Assembly (NCBI GenBank): GCA_963791885.1
Contig: CAWBUL010000005.1
Span: 310,001 to 374,000 of the forward strand
From: CAVSUZ01 sp963791885
GTDB lineage: Bacteria; Pseudomonadota; Alphaproteobacteria; Acetobacterales; Acetobacteraceae
Direction of reading: 5' to 3'
DNA length: 64,000 nucleotides
Shown here piece after piece: positions 28,087-37,982 of this stretch (its first letter is position 1; every line of letters begins with the position of its first letter). A model generated the notes under the pieces. That model worked only from the letters and a program-made list of their open reading frames with translations. It did no database searches and was not told where the DNA came from. A program made the translations under genes and the position numbers.

Positions 28087-30288
28087 TCAGTCCTGGTTTA
28101 CGCGGTCGGGTCGGCGAAGGGGCACGATGGAAACCGCACTGTGGCCGACTGGGCCGTGTAAGGCGGAGCCGCGTCCGGACAGGGACGGGTTGGTCATGAA
28201 ATAATCATGCGCGGAGACAGGTTTGTTGCCTGGGGCGACCCGCCTCCACGACCCGTCCGGGTGTAGTTCCCACGACTGCATCGAGTCCTTCAGATTGACC
28301 ACCATGATCTGATCCAGCACCTGCGCGTGCACCGTGGGGTTATGAATGGGCACCAGGGTCTCAACGCGCCAATCCATGTTCCGGATCATCCAGTCGGCGG
28401 AGCTGATGAAAACTTTTGCGTGGCGACTGGGCAGGGCATGGCCGTTGCCGAAGACGCAAATGCGCGCATGTTCCAGGAAACGGCCGACGATCGACTTGAT
28501 ACGGATGTTTTCTGACAACCCAGGCACGCCGGGGCGCAGGCAACATATGCCGCGGATGACGCCCATGACCTTCACCCCCGCCTGCGATGCGCGATACAGC
28601 GCATCGATCAGCTCTTCATCCACCAGGCTGTTGAGTTTGATCCAGATGCCGGCTGGTTTCCCGCCACGGGCGAATTCGATCTCCTCATCAATTAACTTGA
28701 GTAGCGTTTTGCGTAACGTGACCGGGCTGTAGGCCAGCGCGTCCATCCTCTCGGGTTGCGCGTATCCCGTCAGGTAATTGAACAGCCGAGCGGAATCCCG
28801 TGTCAGGTCGGGGTCCGTCGTGAAGAACGACAGGTCGGTGTAGATGCGTGCCGTAATCGGGTGATAGTTGCCCGTGCCGAAATGCGCATAAGCGCGCACG
28901 GAACCGGCTTCCCGCCGCACTACCAGGGACAGCTTCGCATGGGTCTTCAGCGCGGCGAAGCCGAACACCACTTGTACGCCCGCCGCTTCCATCGTGCGGG
29001 CAAGACCGATGTTGGTCTCCTCATCGAAGCGGGCGCGCAGCTCCACCACGGCAGTGACGAACTTCCCTGCCTCCGCTGCCTCGATCAACGCCTTCACGAT
29101 CAGGCTGTCGCGCGGTGTGCGGTACAGCGTCTGCTTTACGGCGATAACGTTGGGATCCTGAGCGGCCTGTCTCAGGAACTGCACCACCACATCGAAGCTC
29201 TCGAAAGGATGGTGGACAATGATGTCCTTCGCCCGAATGGCAGCGAAGCAATCACCGCCGAAATCCCGAATCCGTTCCGGAAAGCGCGGCGTGTAAGGGG
29301 GAAACAGCAGGTCCGGACGGTCATCGACAATCAGCTGCCGCAGGTCGGCAACGCCTAGCATCCCGGGCTGAATGAAGATCTCATCCACCGAGGCATCGAG
29401 TTCATCCGCGACGAGATGCCGGAGATCCTCCGGCATATCGGCGCTCATGGACAAATGGATCACTTGCCCACGCCGGCGGCGCTTCAACGCCAATTCGTAA
29501 GATCGAACCAGGTCCTCCGCCTCTTCCTCGAACTCCACATCGGTGTCACGGATCAGACGGAACATGCCATGACCGCCGATGCGCAGGCCGGGGAAGACAT
29601 GACCCAGGCAGCGTTCGACCAGATCTTCCAGACGCACGAAGCGGATTGCCTTATGGGATGACGTGGCGGGCAGCCGGATGAACCGCTCCACCTGCGACGG
29701 AAGCGGGATCAGCGCGCGAACCGCGGTGGCATCATCGGCGCGCATCAGCCGCAGGACCATCACCAGGCCCATATTGGGAATGAACGGGAACGGATGGGCC
29801 GGGTCGATCGCCAGCGGCGTCAGCACCGGAAACACGCGTTCCATGAACCACGCGTTCAGCCAGGAGATATCGTCTCCTTCCAGATCGGCTGTGTCGCACA
29901 GCTCGATACCCGCGGCACGGAGCAGGTCGGATAGCTCCTTCCACGCGCGTTGCTGATCCATCAGCAGCGCCTCGGCGCGCTCTTTGATTTCCGCAAGTTG
30001 CTGTGCCGGCGCGCGTCCATCGGGCGAAAGCGCGGTGATGCCGGCCTTGGCCTGACCGACGAGGCCTGCCACCCGGACCGAATAGAACTCGTCCAGGTTC
30101 GATGCGCTGATCGAGACAAAGCGAAGCCGCTCGAGCAGCGGGTGTCGCGGATTCTCCGCTTCCTCCACGACCCGCCGGTTGAAATCCAGCCAGGAGAGTT
30201 CGCGGTTGATGAAATAGTCCGGCCCCTCGGGCACGGTGGCCGGTGCGCTTTCAGGTACGATCAGGCCAGGAGACGTCGGGGTATCCAT
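28087..30288 (-). CDS. ppk1: Polyphosphate kinase 1
   Basis: Reversible enzyme that polymerises ATP gamma-phosphate; 733 residues, full length. NRELSWLDFNRRV at the N-terminus, NLDEFYSVRVAG, and the two catalytic PLD-like blocks (KTHAKLSLVVRRE with the phospho-histidine near 450, and SRHAKVFISSADWMIRN near 610) are visible. Upstream, five bases away, is an enolase-superfamily gene; downstream is ppx. Confidence 0.95.
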   Translation of the reverse strand: MDTPTSPGLIVPESAPATVPEGPDYFINRELSWLDFNRRVVEEAENPRHPLLERLRFVSISASNLDEFYSVRVAGLVGQAKAGITALSPDGRAPAQQLAEIKERAEALLMDQQRAWKELSDLLRAAGIELCDTADLEGDDISWLNAWFMERVFPVLTPLAIDPAHPFPFIPNMGLVMVLRLMRADDATAVRALIPLPSQVERFIRLPATSSHKAIRFVRLEDLVERCLGHVFPGLRIGGHGMFRLIRDTDVEFEEEAEDLVRSYELALKRRRRGQVIHLSMSADMPEDLRHLVADELDASVDEIFIQPGMLGVADLRQLIVDDRPDLLFPPYTPRFPERIRDFGGDCFAAIRAKDIIVHHPFESFDVVVQFLRQAAQDPNVIAVKQTLYRTPRDSLIVKALIEAAEAGKFVTAVVELRARFDEETNIGLARTMEAAGVQVVFGFAALKTHAKLSLVVRREAGSVRAYAHFGTGNYHPITARIYTDLSFFTTDPDLTRDSARLFNYLTGYAQPERMDALAYSPVTLRKTLLKLIDEEIEFARGGKPAGIWIKLNSLVDEELIDALYRASQAGVKVMGVIRGICCLRPGVPGLSENIRIKSIVGRFLEHARICVFGNGHALPSRHAKVFISSADWMIRNMDWRVETLVPIHNPTVHAQVLDQIMVVNLKDSMQSWELHPDGSWRRVAPGNKPVSAHDYFMTNPSLSGRGSALHGPVGHSAVSIVPLRRPDRVNQD

Positions 30289-30292
30289 CGGC

Positions 30293-31399
30293 CTAGCGTA
30301 GCACGGCTTCGGTCTTGCGTTCGATCAGGCCGAAATCGATCTCCGCCCCAAGGCCCGGACCTGTCGGCGCATGGAGCAGCCCGTCCTTGTCGATCTCCAG
30401 TTCCCGCGCCATCCCGTATTTATGCGCACCATGCGGCAGCAGCACCTCGAACATCGTCGTGTTGCGCAGCGCCATGCAGAGATGCAGGTTCGCGAGATTG
30501 TTCAGCGAATTGCCGCTGTGGTGGATTTCGTAGGTAATGCCGAACGCTTCCGCCAGATGCGCAGTCTTCAGCATGGTCGTCAGCCCTCCCTTATTGGGAA
30601 TGTCGCCACGCAGATAATCCGTGGCACGCTCCGTAATCCAGATCGGATACGTGTCCAGCCCGCCGGCGGGAAATTCGGTAGCCATGATGGGAATTTCCAG
30701 TTTCTGCCGCAGCTTGACATAGTTGTAAATGTCCTCATCCGCCAGCGGATCTTCATACCAATAGAACCCGAGTTCTTCGATCGCGCGCCCGACCCGCAAA
30801 GCATCCACATAATTGTAGCTCCAGGTTGAATCGAGCATCACCCGGAAGTCCTCACCCACCGCATTGCGCACCGCTTCGCAGACCTTGATATCCCGATCGG
30901 GTTCACGCGGTGGATGAATTTTATACGCACGCCATCCCTCGGCCTTGAACTGCTGGGCCTGATCCACATACGCCGCCGGATCAGGCAGAACCTGCGAACT
31001 GGCATACGCGGGGATCGAGGTACGAAACGTCCCCATCAGGGCGTGCACCGGCAAATCCGCGGCCTTCCCCGCAATGTCCCATAAGGCCGTATCCACCGCA
31101 CCTACTGTCCGGTAGCTAACCGCGCGGGTCAGTAGGCGCATGGATTGGTGGATGCGCTCGCGCTCCAGCGGATTCTGCCCCATCAGCAGCGGCTTCAGCG
31201 AGCGAATCAGCTGCGGTCCGTCCATCGAAGCCGGATTGCTCGCCGAACCCAGAAACGCATGCCCCTCGAGCCCCTGGTCGGTGGCAATGCGCAGCAGCCC
31301 CAGATTGGATTGTGAGGATGCAAGCGAACCTTGATGATACACTGTGGCCGGAATGCCGTCCCAGGTGAAGATCGTCAGCGTGACATCGGTGATCTTCAT
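30293..31399 (-). CDS. Mandelate racemase/muconate lactonizing enzyme family protein
   Basis: Enolase-superfamily enzyme of 368 residues. The catalytic barrel contains KIHPPRE (Lys near 164, KxH form), metal ligands in MLDSTWSYN, the glutamate of FYWYEDPLAD, and EFPAGGLD. C-terminal EIHHSGNSLNN carries the His typical of the group that dehydrates sugar acids. The substrate is not assignable. Confidence 0.87.
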   Translation of the reverse strand: MKITDVTLTIFTWDGIPATVYHQGSLASSQSNLGLLRIATDQGLEGHAFLGSASNPASMDGPQLIRSLKPLLMGQNPLERERIHQSMRLLTRAVSYRTVGAVDTALWDIAGKAADLPVHALMGTFRTSIPAYASSQVLPDPAAYVDQAQQFKAEGWRAYKIHPPREPDRDIKVCEAVRNAVGEDFRVMLDSTWSYNYVDALRVGRAIEELGFYWYEDPLADEDIYNYVKLRQKLEIPIMATEFPAGGLDTYPIWITERATDYLRGDIPNKGGLTTMLKTAHLAEAFGITYEIHHSGNSLNNLANLHLCMALRNTTMFEVLLPHGAHKYGMARELEIDKDGLLHAPTGPGLGAEIDFGLIERKTEAVLR

Positions 31400-31403
31400 G
31401 GCG

Positions 31404-31649
31404 TCATAGCCTCGAGTGAGTGCCGTCGCAGCGCGGCTGTCCAGCCGTGTGCTTGCAGCCGCAGAAATAGACCGTACTGTCGCGCTCGGCTACGAACTCT
31501 ACGGGCGCGAAGCCGCTGCCCTTATGCGAACCATCACAAAACGGTTGACCGGCGCTCTTGCCGCAGGCGCACCACCAGTACGATTTCCCGGCTTCAACCT
31601 GGACTTCGAAAGGACTTTTCTGCGCGATCTGGGGCGCTGTATCCGGCAT
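31404..31649 (-). CDS. CDGSH-type iron-sulfur protein
   Basis: A small 81-residue protein with two [2Fe-2S] CDGSH-type motifs: C-A-C-G-K...FCDGSH (about residues 27-42) and C-G-C-K...RCDGTH (about 63-78). Each has the three-Cys-one-His ligand set. It lies four bases upstream of the enolase-superfamily gene, in the same direction as argB. Its role is unknown; related proteins handle redox or Fe-S transfer. Confidence 0.9.
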   Translation of the reverse strand: MPDTAPQIAQKSPFEVQVEAGKSYWWCACGKSAGQPFCDGSHKGSGFAPVEFVAERDSTVYFCGCKHTAGQPRCDGTHSRL

Positions 31650-31668
31650 GTCTTCCTCCCGCCGTTAA

Positions 31669-32532
31669 TTATGGCCGGATGATCGTGCCCACGCCGGTTT
31701 CTGTAAACAGTTCCAGCAGGCAGGCATGCGGCACACGGCCATCCAGGATGACCGCGCCCTTGGCGCCCGCCTGCACAGCTTCCACGCAATTCTGCACTTT
31801 GGGAATCATTCCACCCGTAATCATTCCCGACTTGATCCCCTCATCCACCTGCTTCACCGTAAGTTCGGGGATCAGGTTCTTTTGCTCGTCGAGCACGCCG
31901 GGAACATCAGTCAGCATCAGCAGCCGGGTTGCATTCAGCGCGCCGGCGACCGCCCCCGCCACCGTGTCGGCGTTGATGTTGTAAGTCTGGCCGCTCTCAT
32001 CGGCGCCGACCGGAGCAATGACCGGAATCAGCCCCGCGCCGGTCAGCGCGTGGATGACACGAACATCCATCTGGTCCGGCTCACCGACGTAACCGAGATC
32101 CGCATTGACTTTGCGCGCCCGGATCAGCCCGCCGTCCTTGCCGCAAATACCAACCGCCAACGCGCCCGCGCGATTGATGATGCCGGCAACATATTTGTTC
32201 ACCGAACCCGCAAGGACCATCTCCACGATATCCACCGTCGCCTCATCGGTGACGCGAAGCCCGTCCACGAAGCTGGATTGGATGTTGAGCCGCTTCAGCA
32301 TGGCGTTGATCTGCGGGCCGCCGCCATGCACCACCACCGGGTTGATCCCGACCTGCTTCAGGATCGCGATATCGGCGCCGAATTGCAGCGCAAGTTCGTC
32401 CTCGCCCATCGCGTGGCCGCCATATTTCACCACCACCGTCGCGCCCGCGTAACGGCGCAGGTAGGGCAGGGCGAGGGCAAGGGTATGGGCCTGCTGGGCC
32501 GCGGCCGCGTGGTCGATGGGCCGAGCGCTCAT
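31669..32532 (-). CDS. argB: Acetylglutamate kinase
   Basis: Second enzyme of arginine synthesis, 287 residues. Phosphate-loop VVKYGGHAM (residues about 34-42), VVHGGGPQIN (near 68), LMLTDVPGV and GMIPKVQNCVEA are all present. It is the first gene of the leftward cluster, with the nitrite-transporter promoter region behind it. Confidence 0.95.
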   Translation of the reverse strand: MSARPIDHAAAAQQAHTLALALPYLRRYAGATVVVKYGGHAMGEDELALQFGADIAILKQVGINPVVVHGGGPQINAMLKRLNIQSSFVDGLRVTDEATVDIVEMVLAGSVNKYVAGIINRAGALAVGICGKDGGLIRARKVNADLGYVGEPDQMDVRVIHALTGAGLIPVIAPVGADESGQTYNINADTVAGAVAGALNATRLLMLTDVPGVLDEQKNLIPELTVKQVDEGIKSGMITGGMIPKVQNCVEAVQAGAKGAVILDGRVPHACLLELFTETGVGTIIRP

Positions 32533-32713
32533 GCTGATAGACCTCCGGAAGGCTGAAGGGCCTGCTAGGGCGACGGTTGATGGGGGTCAAGCCGGGGCAT
32601 TCCCCTGCGTAGCAACGGCCCGATTTACGCCCATAATTTATGCAATTGCCAAATACATGCCCAAAATCGCAGGAAAAAGACGCTACGTAGCTGGCAATTT
32701 AGGCAATCTTGCA

Positions 32714-32729
32714 TGGCACAATGATTGCT
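32714..32729 (+). promoter_or_regulatory. Sigma-54-type promoter for the nitrite transporter/nirA unit
   Basis: TGGCAC at 32714-32719 and TTGCT at 32725-32729 are five bases apart and give the required GG-N10-GC geometry of the -24/-12 elements. The site is 38 bases upstream of the transporter ATG. RpoN control through NtrC would suit nitrite assimilation. No activator site was identified with confidence. Confidence 0.65.
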
Positions 32730-32766
32730 CCGCCCCATCAGCACGAGTCCAGCACACGGAGGCTCC

Positions 32767-33591
32767 ATGGATAGCCTGAAGCCCTCCGAGATCGTGGCCA
32801 GCATGGTGCGGACTGGCATCGCGAAATCCGAACTCGGCCCGTTCGACCTTCTGATCCGCGGCGCGCTGTCGGGAGCGCTCCTTGGCTTCGCCACCAGCCT
32901 CGCGATCGGTGCCACCGTGCAGACCGGCCAGCCCATCGTCGGCGCCCTCATTTTCCCGGTCGGCTTCGTGATGATCGTGCTGCTCGGCCTGGAACTCGTC
33001 ACCGGTAGCTTCGCCCTCGTCCCCCTGGCGGTGATCTCCGGCCCCGCCTCCTTGGGTACGATGCTGTCCAACTGGACCTGGGTCTTCCTCGGCAACCTCC
33101 TCGGCTCCCTGATCTACGCCGCCCTGCTCGCGATCGCCCTGACCATGGCGGGCCAGGTCGAGCCAGCCGGCGTCGCAGCCGCCATCGTCAAAGCCGCGGA
33201 ACTGAAAACCATCGGCTACGCGCATTTCGGCACCGCCGGAATGATCACCGTCTTCGTCAAAGCCATCCTCTGCAACTGGATGGTCTGCCTGGGCGTGGTG
33301 ATGGCGCTGTCCTCCACCTCTACGATCGGACGCATCGTCGGCGCCTGGATGCCGATCCTCGTCTTCTTCGCCCAAGGGTTCGAGCACTCGGTGGTCAACA
33401 TGTTCGTCATCCCGGCGGGTATGATGATGGGCGCCAAAGTCTCGATCGCGAACTGGTGGCTGTGGAACCAGATCCCGGTCACGCTGGGTAACATCGTCGG
33501 CGGCTTGGTCTTCACCGGCCTCGCCCTCTACGTCACCTATGGCCGTTCGCCGTCCGCCATCCCGGCCGCGCTGCCCGCCACGGGCGACTGA
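32767..33591 (+). CDS. Formate/nitrite transporter family protein
   Basis: FocA/NirC-type pentameric anion channel, 274 residues with six membrane segments. LIRGALSGALLGFATSLAIG and FEHSVVNMFVIPAGMMMG match the two conserved family patterns. The ATG at 32767 has GGAGG seven bases upstream. Because nirA follows with no gap, nitrite is the likely substrate. Confidence 0.92.
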   Translation: MDSLKPSEIVASMVRTGIAKSELGPFDLLIRGALSGALLGFATSLAIGATVQTGQPIVGALIFPVGFVMIVLLGLELVTGSFALVPLAVISGPASLGTMLSNWTWVFLGNLLGSLIYAALLAIALTMAGQVEPAGVAAAIVKAAELKTIGYAHFGTAGMITVFVKAILCNWMVCLGVVMALSSTSTIGRIVGAWMPILVFFAQGFEHSVVNMFVIPAGMMMGAKVSIANWWLWNQIPVTLGNIVGGLVFTGLALYVTYGRSPSAIPAALPATGD

Positions 33592-34899
33592 ATGTCCGAC
33601 GCGCCGTTCAGCACGGAGCAGCAGGAGTATCTGAAGGGCTTCATGGCGGGGGTGGAGGCACGGCGCGGCGCGCTGGGCCTGCACGCTTCCCCTGCCGGCG
33701 CGCCGTCGCCCGATCCCGCCGACATCAACCGGGCCGCGCAGGACCGCACCGTCGCCTCCGGCGGCAAGCTCACGCCGGAGGAAGAAGCGAAGCGCAAGAA
33801 GCATCCGCTCGACCGCTTCGATGAGATCAGCGCCCAAGCCGCATCCGGCCAGTTCCCCAAAGGGCTGGACGTTTTCCTCACCAAGTTCCACGGCCTGTTC
33901 TACGTCGCGCCGGCGCAGAACGCCTTCATGTGCCGCCTGCGCATCCCCGGCGGCATCCTGACCACCACACAGATGCGCGGTATCGCCGCGATCGCCGACG
34001 ATCTCGCCGGCGGATACGCCGACATCACCACCCGTGCCAATCTGCAACTGCGCGAGATCAAGGCCGAAAGCGCGCCCGAAGTGCTGCTGCGCTTGTCCGA
34101 GATCGGCCTGACCTCCCGCGGCTCAGGCGCCGATAATATCCGCAACATCACCGGCAGCCCGACGGCCGGCATCGACCCTCAGGAACTGATCGATACGCGG
34201 CCCTATGCCCGGGCGCTGCATCATTTCATCCTCTACCATCGTGAACTCTACGGCCTGCCGCGCAAATTCAACATCGCCTTCGATGGCGGCGGCGCCGTCG
34301 CGGTGCTGGAAGACACCAACGACATCGCGCTCTCCGCCGTGCAGGTGCAGGACGGCTTCGGCGTGCCGCCCGGCGTCTATTTCCGGCTCGATCTCGGCGG
34401 CATCACCGGCCATGGCGACTTCGCCCGCGCCACCGGAGCCATCGTCGCGCCCGGCGACGCGGTGAAGCTCTGCGACGCCGTGCTCCGCGCCTACATCGCG
34501 CAGGGCGACCGCACGGATCGAACCAAGGCGCGACTGAAATACGTGCTCGACCGCGTGGGCGTCCCCGCCTTCCTGGAAGAGGTCGCGCGTGAATACGGCC
34601 AGCCGCTTCTCACCGTCGATCAGGCGGCGATCTCGCCCCGTCCGCCGCGCGACAAGCATGGCCATATCGGCGTGCACGCGCAGAAGCAGCCCGGATTGAA
34701 CTATATCGGCGTGCTCTGTCCGCTCGGCCGGCTCCTCACCGACCGGCTGCGCGGCCTCGCCGACATCGCCGACCGCTTCGGCTCCGGCACGCTCCGCCGC
34801 ACTGTTATCCGTGGGCCTCCCGTAGTGTCTTTAAGGCCGTCTATTTTGCAGGGACATTCTCTCCATTCAGTCCCCCACCGTTTCGGCTTGACCCGGTAA
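33592..34899 (+). pseudogene. nirA: nirA-type nitrite/sulfite reductase, truncated at its C-terminus
   Basis: The first about 407 residues match assimilatory siroheme/[4Fe-4S] nitrite or sulfite reductase: AFMCRLRIPGGILTT, TTRANLQLREIK, the start of the second repeat at HIGVHAQKQPGLNYIG, and RFGSGTLRRTV. From about 34,815 the homologous frame is lost, and about 28 unrelated residues lead to a stop at 34,897. The missing part contains the cysteine motif that binds the iron-sulfur cluster and siroheme, so the product cannot be a functional reductase. The break coincides with the start of the mobile DNA and lies 150 bases before the integrase. Confidence 0.85.
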
Positions 34900-34964
34900 A
34901 TCCCAAGTCATAATGTGGGCTGAATTGGTGGCTGGTCCCTGTGGGCTGGCTCGCGGAGGCCTCT

Positions 34965-36182
34965 GTGGCGAGCGGCAAGTTGAGCGCACTGAAGGTCAAG
35001 GCTCTGACGTCGCCAGGGCGGTACGGCGATGGTGGCGGCTTGTGGCTTCAGGTCCGCGACGCAGAGCATCGGTCCTGGCTGTTTCGCTACGCCATCGCCG
35101 GCAACGCTCGGCAGATGGGCCTGGGCGCTTTCCCAGACATATCCCTGGCTGATGCACGGGAAGCCGCTCAACAGGCACGTGCTTCCGTTCGTCAGGGCGT
35201 GGACCCGATCGAGCAGCGTCGAGCCGCCAGGTCACAGAGGAAAGCAGCTGCAGGCGCGCTGACCTTCCAGCAAGTCGCAAACAAATACGTCGCCGCGCAC
35301 GAAGCTGGCTGGCGGAACGAAAAGCATCGTGGCCAATGGCGACAGACGCTCGCCCTGGCCTCTGAAACGATCGGCAATCTCGGAGTGGGGGCGATCGAGA
35401 CGGGCGACGTTATGCGCGTCCTCGAGCCGATCTGGCGCGAGAAGCCTGAAACGGCGTCCCGACTGCGCGGCCGCATCGAAAGCGTCATCGACTATGCGAC
35501 CGCGCATGGGTGGCGGACCGGCGAGAACCCGGCCCGCTGGCGCGGACATCTTGCCAAGCTGCTTCCTGCTCCAAGGAAGCTCGCTCGGGTGAAGCACCAC
35601 ACCGCGCTGCCCTGGTCCGACATGGGCACGTTCATGGCCGAGCTTCGGGACCAGAACGGTGTGGCCGCGCGAGCGCTCGAATTCACAATTCTGACGGCAA
35701 CGCGAACCAATGAGGCCATCGGCGCGCGCTGGTCCGAGATCAGCGTGCAGGAAGCCGTCTGGACCATTCCTGGCGAGCGCATGAAGGCTGGTCTGGAACA
35801 CCGCGTATCGCTCTCCGATGCCGCCCTGGCTGTCCTGAGGGAGATGGAACCGCTTCGTACGTCGAAGCCCTGGGTGTTTCCGGGTGCGAGGAACGAAGGC
35901 GCGCTCTCCAACATGGCGATGCTGATGCTGCTCCGGCGCATGGGACAGAAGGATCTGACGGTGCACGGGTTCAGGTCCACGTTCCGCGACTGGTGTGCCG
36001 AGACGACGAACTATCCGCGGGAAGTCGCTGAACAGGCGCTGGCGCACACGCTGTCAGACAAGGTTGAGGCGGCCTATCGCCGCGGCGATCTCTTCGAGAA
36101 GCGCCGCCGGCTGATGGCCGACTGGGCAAGTTTCTGTGCTCGGAAGAGCGCAACCGGAGAGGTTGTGCCCATCAGAGCCTGA
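34965..36182 (+). CDS. int: P4-type tyrosine site-specific integrase
   Basis: A complete 405-residue integrase. The N-terminal DUF4102 arm-binding domain (SALKVKALTSPGRYGDGGGLWL) is followed by a core-binding domain and the catalytic domain with Arg in TATRTNEAIG, HGFRSTFRDW (HxxR) and the nucleophile Tyr in VEAAYRRGD. The GTG at 34965 has GGAGG five bases upstream; an earlier GTG at 34941 is less well supported. It sits at the left edge of the accessory region, reading inward, beside the broken nirA. Confidence 0.93.
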   Translation: MASGKLSALKVKALTSPGRYGDGGGLWLQVRDAEHRSWLFRYAIAGNARQMGLGAFPDISLADAREAAQQARASVRQGVDPIEQRRAARSQRKAAAGALTFQQVANKYVAAHEAGWRNEKHRGQWRQTLALASETIGNLGVGAIETGDVMRVLEPIWREKPETASRLRGRIESVIDYATAHGWRTGENPARWRGHLAKLLPAPRKLARVKHHTALPWSDMGTFMAELRDQNGVAARALEFTILTATRTNEAIGARWSEISVQEAVWTIPGERMKAGLEHRVSLSDAALAVLREMEPLRTSKPWVFPGARNEGALSNMAMLMLLRRMGQKDLTVHGFRSTFRDWCAETTNYPREVAEQALAHTLSDKVEAAYRRGDLFEKRRRLMADWASFCARKSATGEVVPIRA

Positions 36183-36510
36183 AGCCGCGCTGGGCGGCAC
36201 CCAGCAAACAAGGGCGGCGCGAACGGGACTGGTCCTCCCGGCGGCTCGGCGCGATGCCTCTACTGATGATGCGGTTGATGATGCGGTGCTCGGCGATGTT
36301 GCGGCGCTGGCGGGGGAGCAGACGGGCTTTGGCGAGTTGCTGTGCCGCTGCCCCCTCCGGCGGCGGCTGGGCGAGGTCGCGGTGGACCGGACAACGGGCG
36401 TGCGCCAGTCCTGTGGTGCAGGACGTTCATCGACGCAGAGGCGAAGCAGATGGCGTCCAACTTGTAACCGCCGGATATAGTCACACCCACAGCCCGACAC
36501 TGTTAATTAG
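36183..36510 (+). other. Gene-poor stretch after the integrase
   Basis: Overlapping open frames on both strands here are low-complexity (Ser/Arg/Ala-rich) and match no family. A repetitive ATGATG-rich patch lies at 36263-36290. No gene, RNA or terminator was recognised. Confidence 0.5.
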
Positions 36511-37107
36511 GTGTTCAGGCTTCCTCAAGACCGCATGGCGTATTGGGCACACATGATGTGCAGCTCTGAGTTGATTGAAACAAGCCAGCGCCCACAGCTG
36601 CGAGACTACGTTTGGCAGGCGATTTTCCGTACGGCCTTCCCGATGGTGTGCGTCTTTCGGCGATTCGCAGGCGTAACTCACCAAGGCGCCCTTGTTGCAG
36701 TCTATACAGGATTGGAATTGCTGTTGTTGCGTTCGTCGTATCGGCGGAGATGGAATTTCCCGGGCGGGAGCGTGCGCAAGGGAGAAACGCCCGAAGAGGC
36801 GGCCCGTCGCGAGCTTAAAGAGGAGATCGGACTCGTTCCGGATGGTCCCTTGAGAGCAGTCAGGAAGGAAACGGGTCAATGGGAGGGATTTCGGGACCAC
36901 GTTCACTTTTTCGAACTGCACATGGATCATCTTCCGACGCTCCGCCTGGACAATCGCGAGATAGTCGGAGCGAAGTTGGCGTTGCCAAGTCTAATAGATC
37001 GATCCGAAGTGACGGGTCCCGTGGCCGCGTACCTTCGAGCATCAGTGTCATCGGTTTGCGCTGAGCCTCGCCCGGGATGTGCTGGCAATGGGAGGGCTGT
37101 AGCATGA
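36511..37107 (+). CDS. NUDIX hydrolase
   Basis: Pyrophosphohydrolase of up to 198 residues. The Nudix box starts at GGSVRKGETPEEAA (near residue 89) and ends RRELKEEIGL, satisfying GX5EX7REUXEEXGU. A hydrophobic N-terminal stretch (AFPMVCVFRRF) precedes the domain. The start may be GTG 36511 or one of the ATGs at 36535 or 36553. It is the first cargo-like gene after the integrase; the substrate is unknown. Confidence 0.82.
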   Translation: MFRLPQDRMAYWAHMMCSSELIETSQRPQLRDYVWQAIFRTAFPMVCVFRRFAGVTHQGALVAVYTGLELLLLRSSYRRRWNFPGGSVRKGETPEEAARRELKEEIGLVPDGPLRAVRKETGQWEGFRDHVHFFELHMDHLPTLRLDNREIVGAKLALPSLIDRSEVTGPVAAYLRASVSSVCAEPRPGCAGNGRAVA

Positions 37108-37520
37108 GCACGTTCACCGACGCCTGCGACGCATCGGCTGAACTCCGCGAACTGATCGTGCGACTACGTGAAGGACTGCGACCCAGAGCAGCGCCACTTC
37201 GACGGACTGCACGCGGCGATTCCGATTGTGCGAGATCAGGCAAAGAAACTCCACGCTCTGTTGGGTGAGGTTCTCGCGGAAGAGCGGACGTCCCCGGCAA
37301 CGGTCCAGCCCGGAAGGGGCGAAGGATGCCCCGGCCCTCTGCATGAACGCCTTTCAGCAAGCCTGCATCGTGGAGAAGCGGGCCCCTGGCTGAAACGCTG
37401 TCAGCGCCGGTTCGTCCAGGCGAATGAGGGGCTACCTCGTGCCGATATACGTGCTGGCGCGGGAGTTCGGTGTGAAGCGGGCTGCGTTGGGGCAGGGGAG
37501 TTTGTGGGGCCGCCGGTGAG
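37104..37520 (+). pseudogene. Decayed hypothetical gene, split over several frames
   Basis: Protein-like segments occur in changing frames: MSTFTDACDASAELRELI (from ATG 37104), then KDCDPEQRHFDGLHAAIPIV in another frame, MNAFQQACIVEKRAPG in another (from 37342), and finally YLVPIYVLAREFGVKRAAL. Together they look like the remains of one gene with at least three frame changes. No family is recognised. Confidence 0.35.
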
Positions 37521-37775
37521 AGTCGGGTCGCTACAAGCCGGGCCCTCCTACGCACCGTGTGGAGTTCCGAATTGGGGACTATGTACTTTGCATTGCGGAA
37601 AAAGCTTGTCGAAATCGGAACCGATCGCATATGTCCGTGGTTGCCGATCAGCGACCCGCTCCGAATCCCGTTTGCGAGGCGCGGATCTGTCAGGCCAGCG
37701 CATCGTCGCAGGCCATTGGGTTGGCGCAAGGCCGCCGGCCGGATCTCCCGTTCCACAGGTTGAGGAGACTTCGGC

Positions 37776-37982
37776 ATGCACGGCCGTGCACAGAATCCAG
37801 TAGAGACTAAAACCCCTGAGCCTTTGGCCTATCGAATCAACGATGCTTCCCGGGCCTTGGGCGTGGGTAGGACAAAACTTTATGAACTGGCAGCCCAGGG
37901 TAGGTTAAAGCTGGTACGGATTGGCGGCCGCACTCTGGTGCCAGCGGACTCGCTCCGCAGGCTCCTTCAGGATCCCGATTAA
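37776..37982 (+). CDS. AlpA/excisionase-like helix-turn-helix protein
   Basis: A 68-residue protein with a MerR-type/AlpA HTH: YRINDASRALGVGRTKLYEL (residues 19-38), then GRLKLVRIGGRTLVPADSL. Such proteins accompany P4-type integrases and either direct excision or activate the replication genes. It precedes the primase-ATPase gene of the first replication module. Confidence 0.82.
   Translation: MHGRAQNPVETKTPEPLAYRINDASRALGVGRTKLYELAAQGRLKLVRIGGRTLVPADSLRRLLQDPD

Noticed and set aside
34815..34964. A tRNA gene as the integrase target
   Set aside because: No tRNA-like cloverleaf or conserved T-arm was found; the sequence before the break is nirA.
36183..36500. Overlapping open frames on both strands as possible toxin-antitoxin genes
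   Set aside because: Composition is Ser/Arg/Ala-rich and repetitive with no toxin or antitoxin motif.
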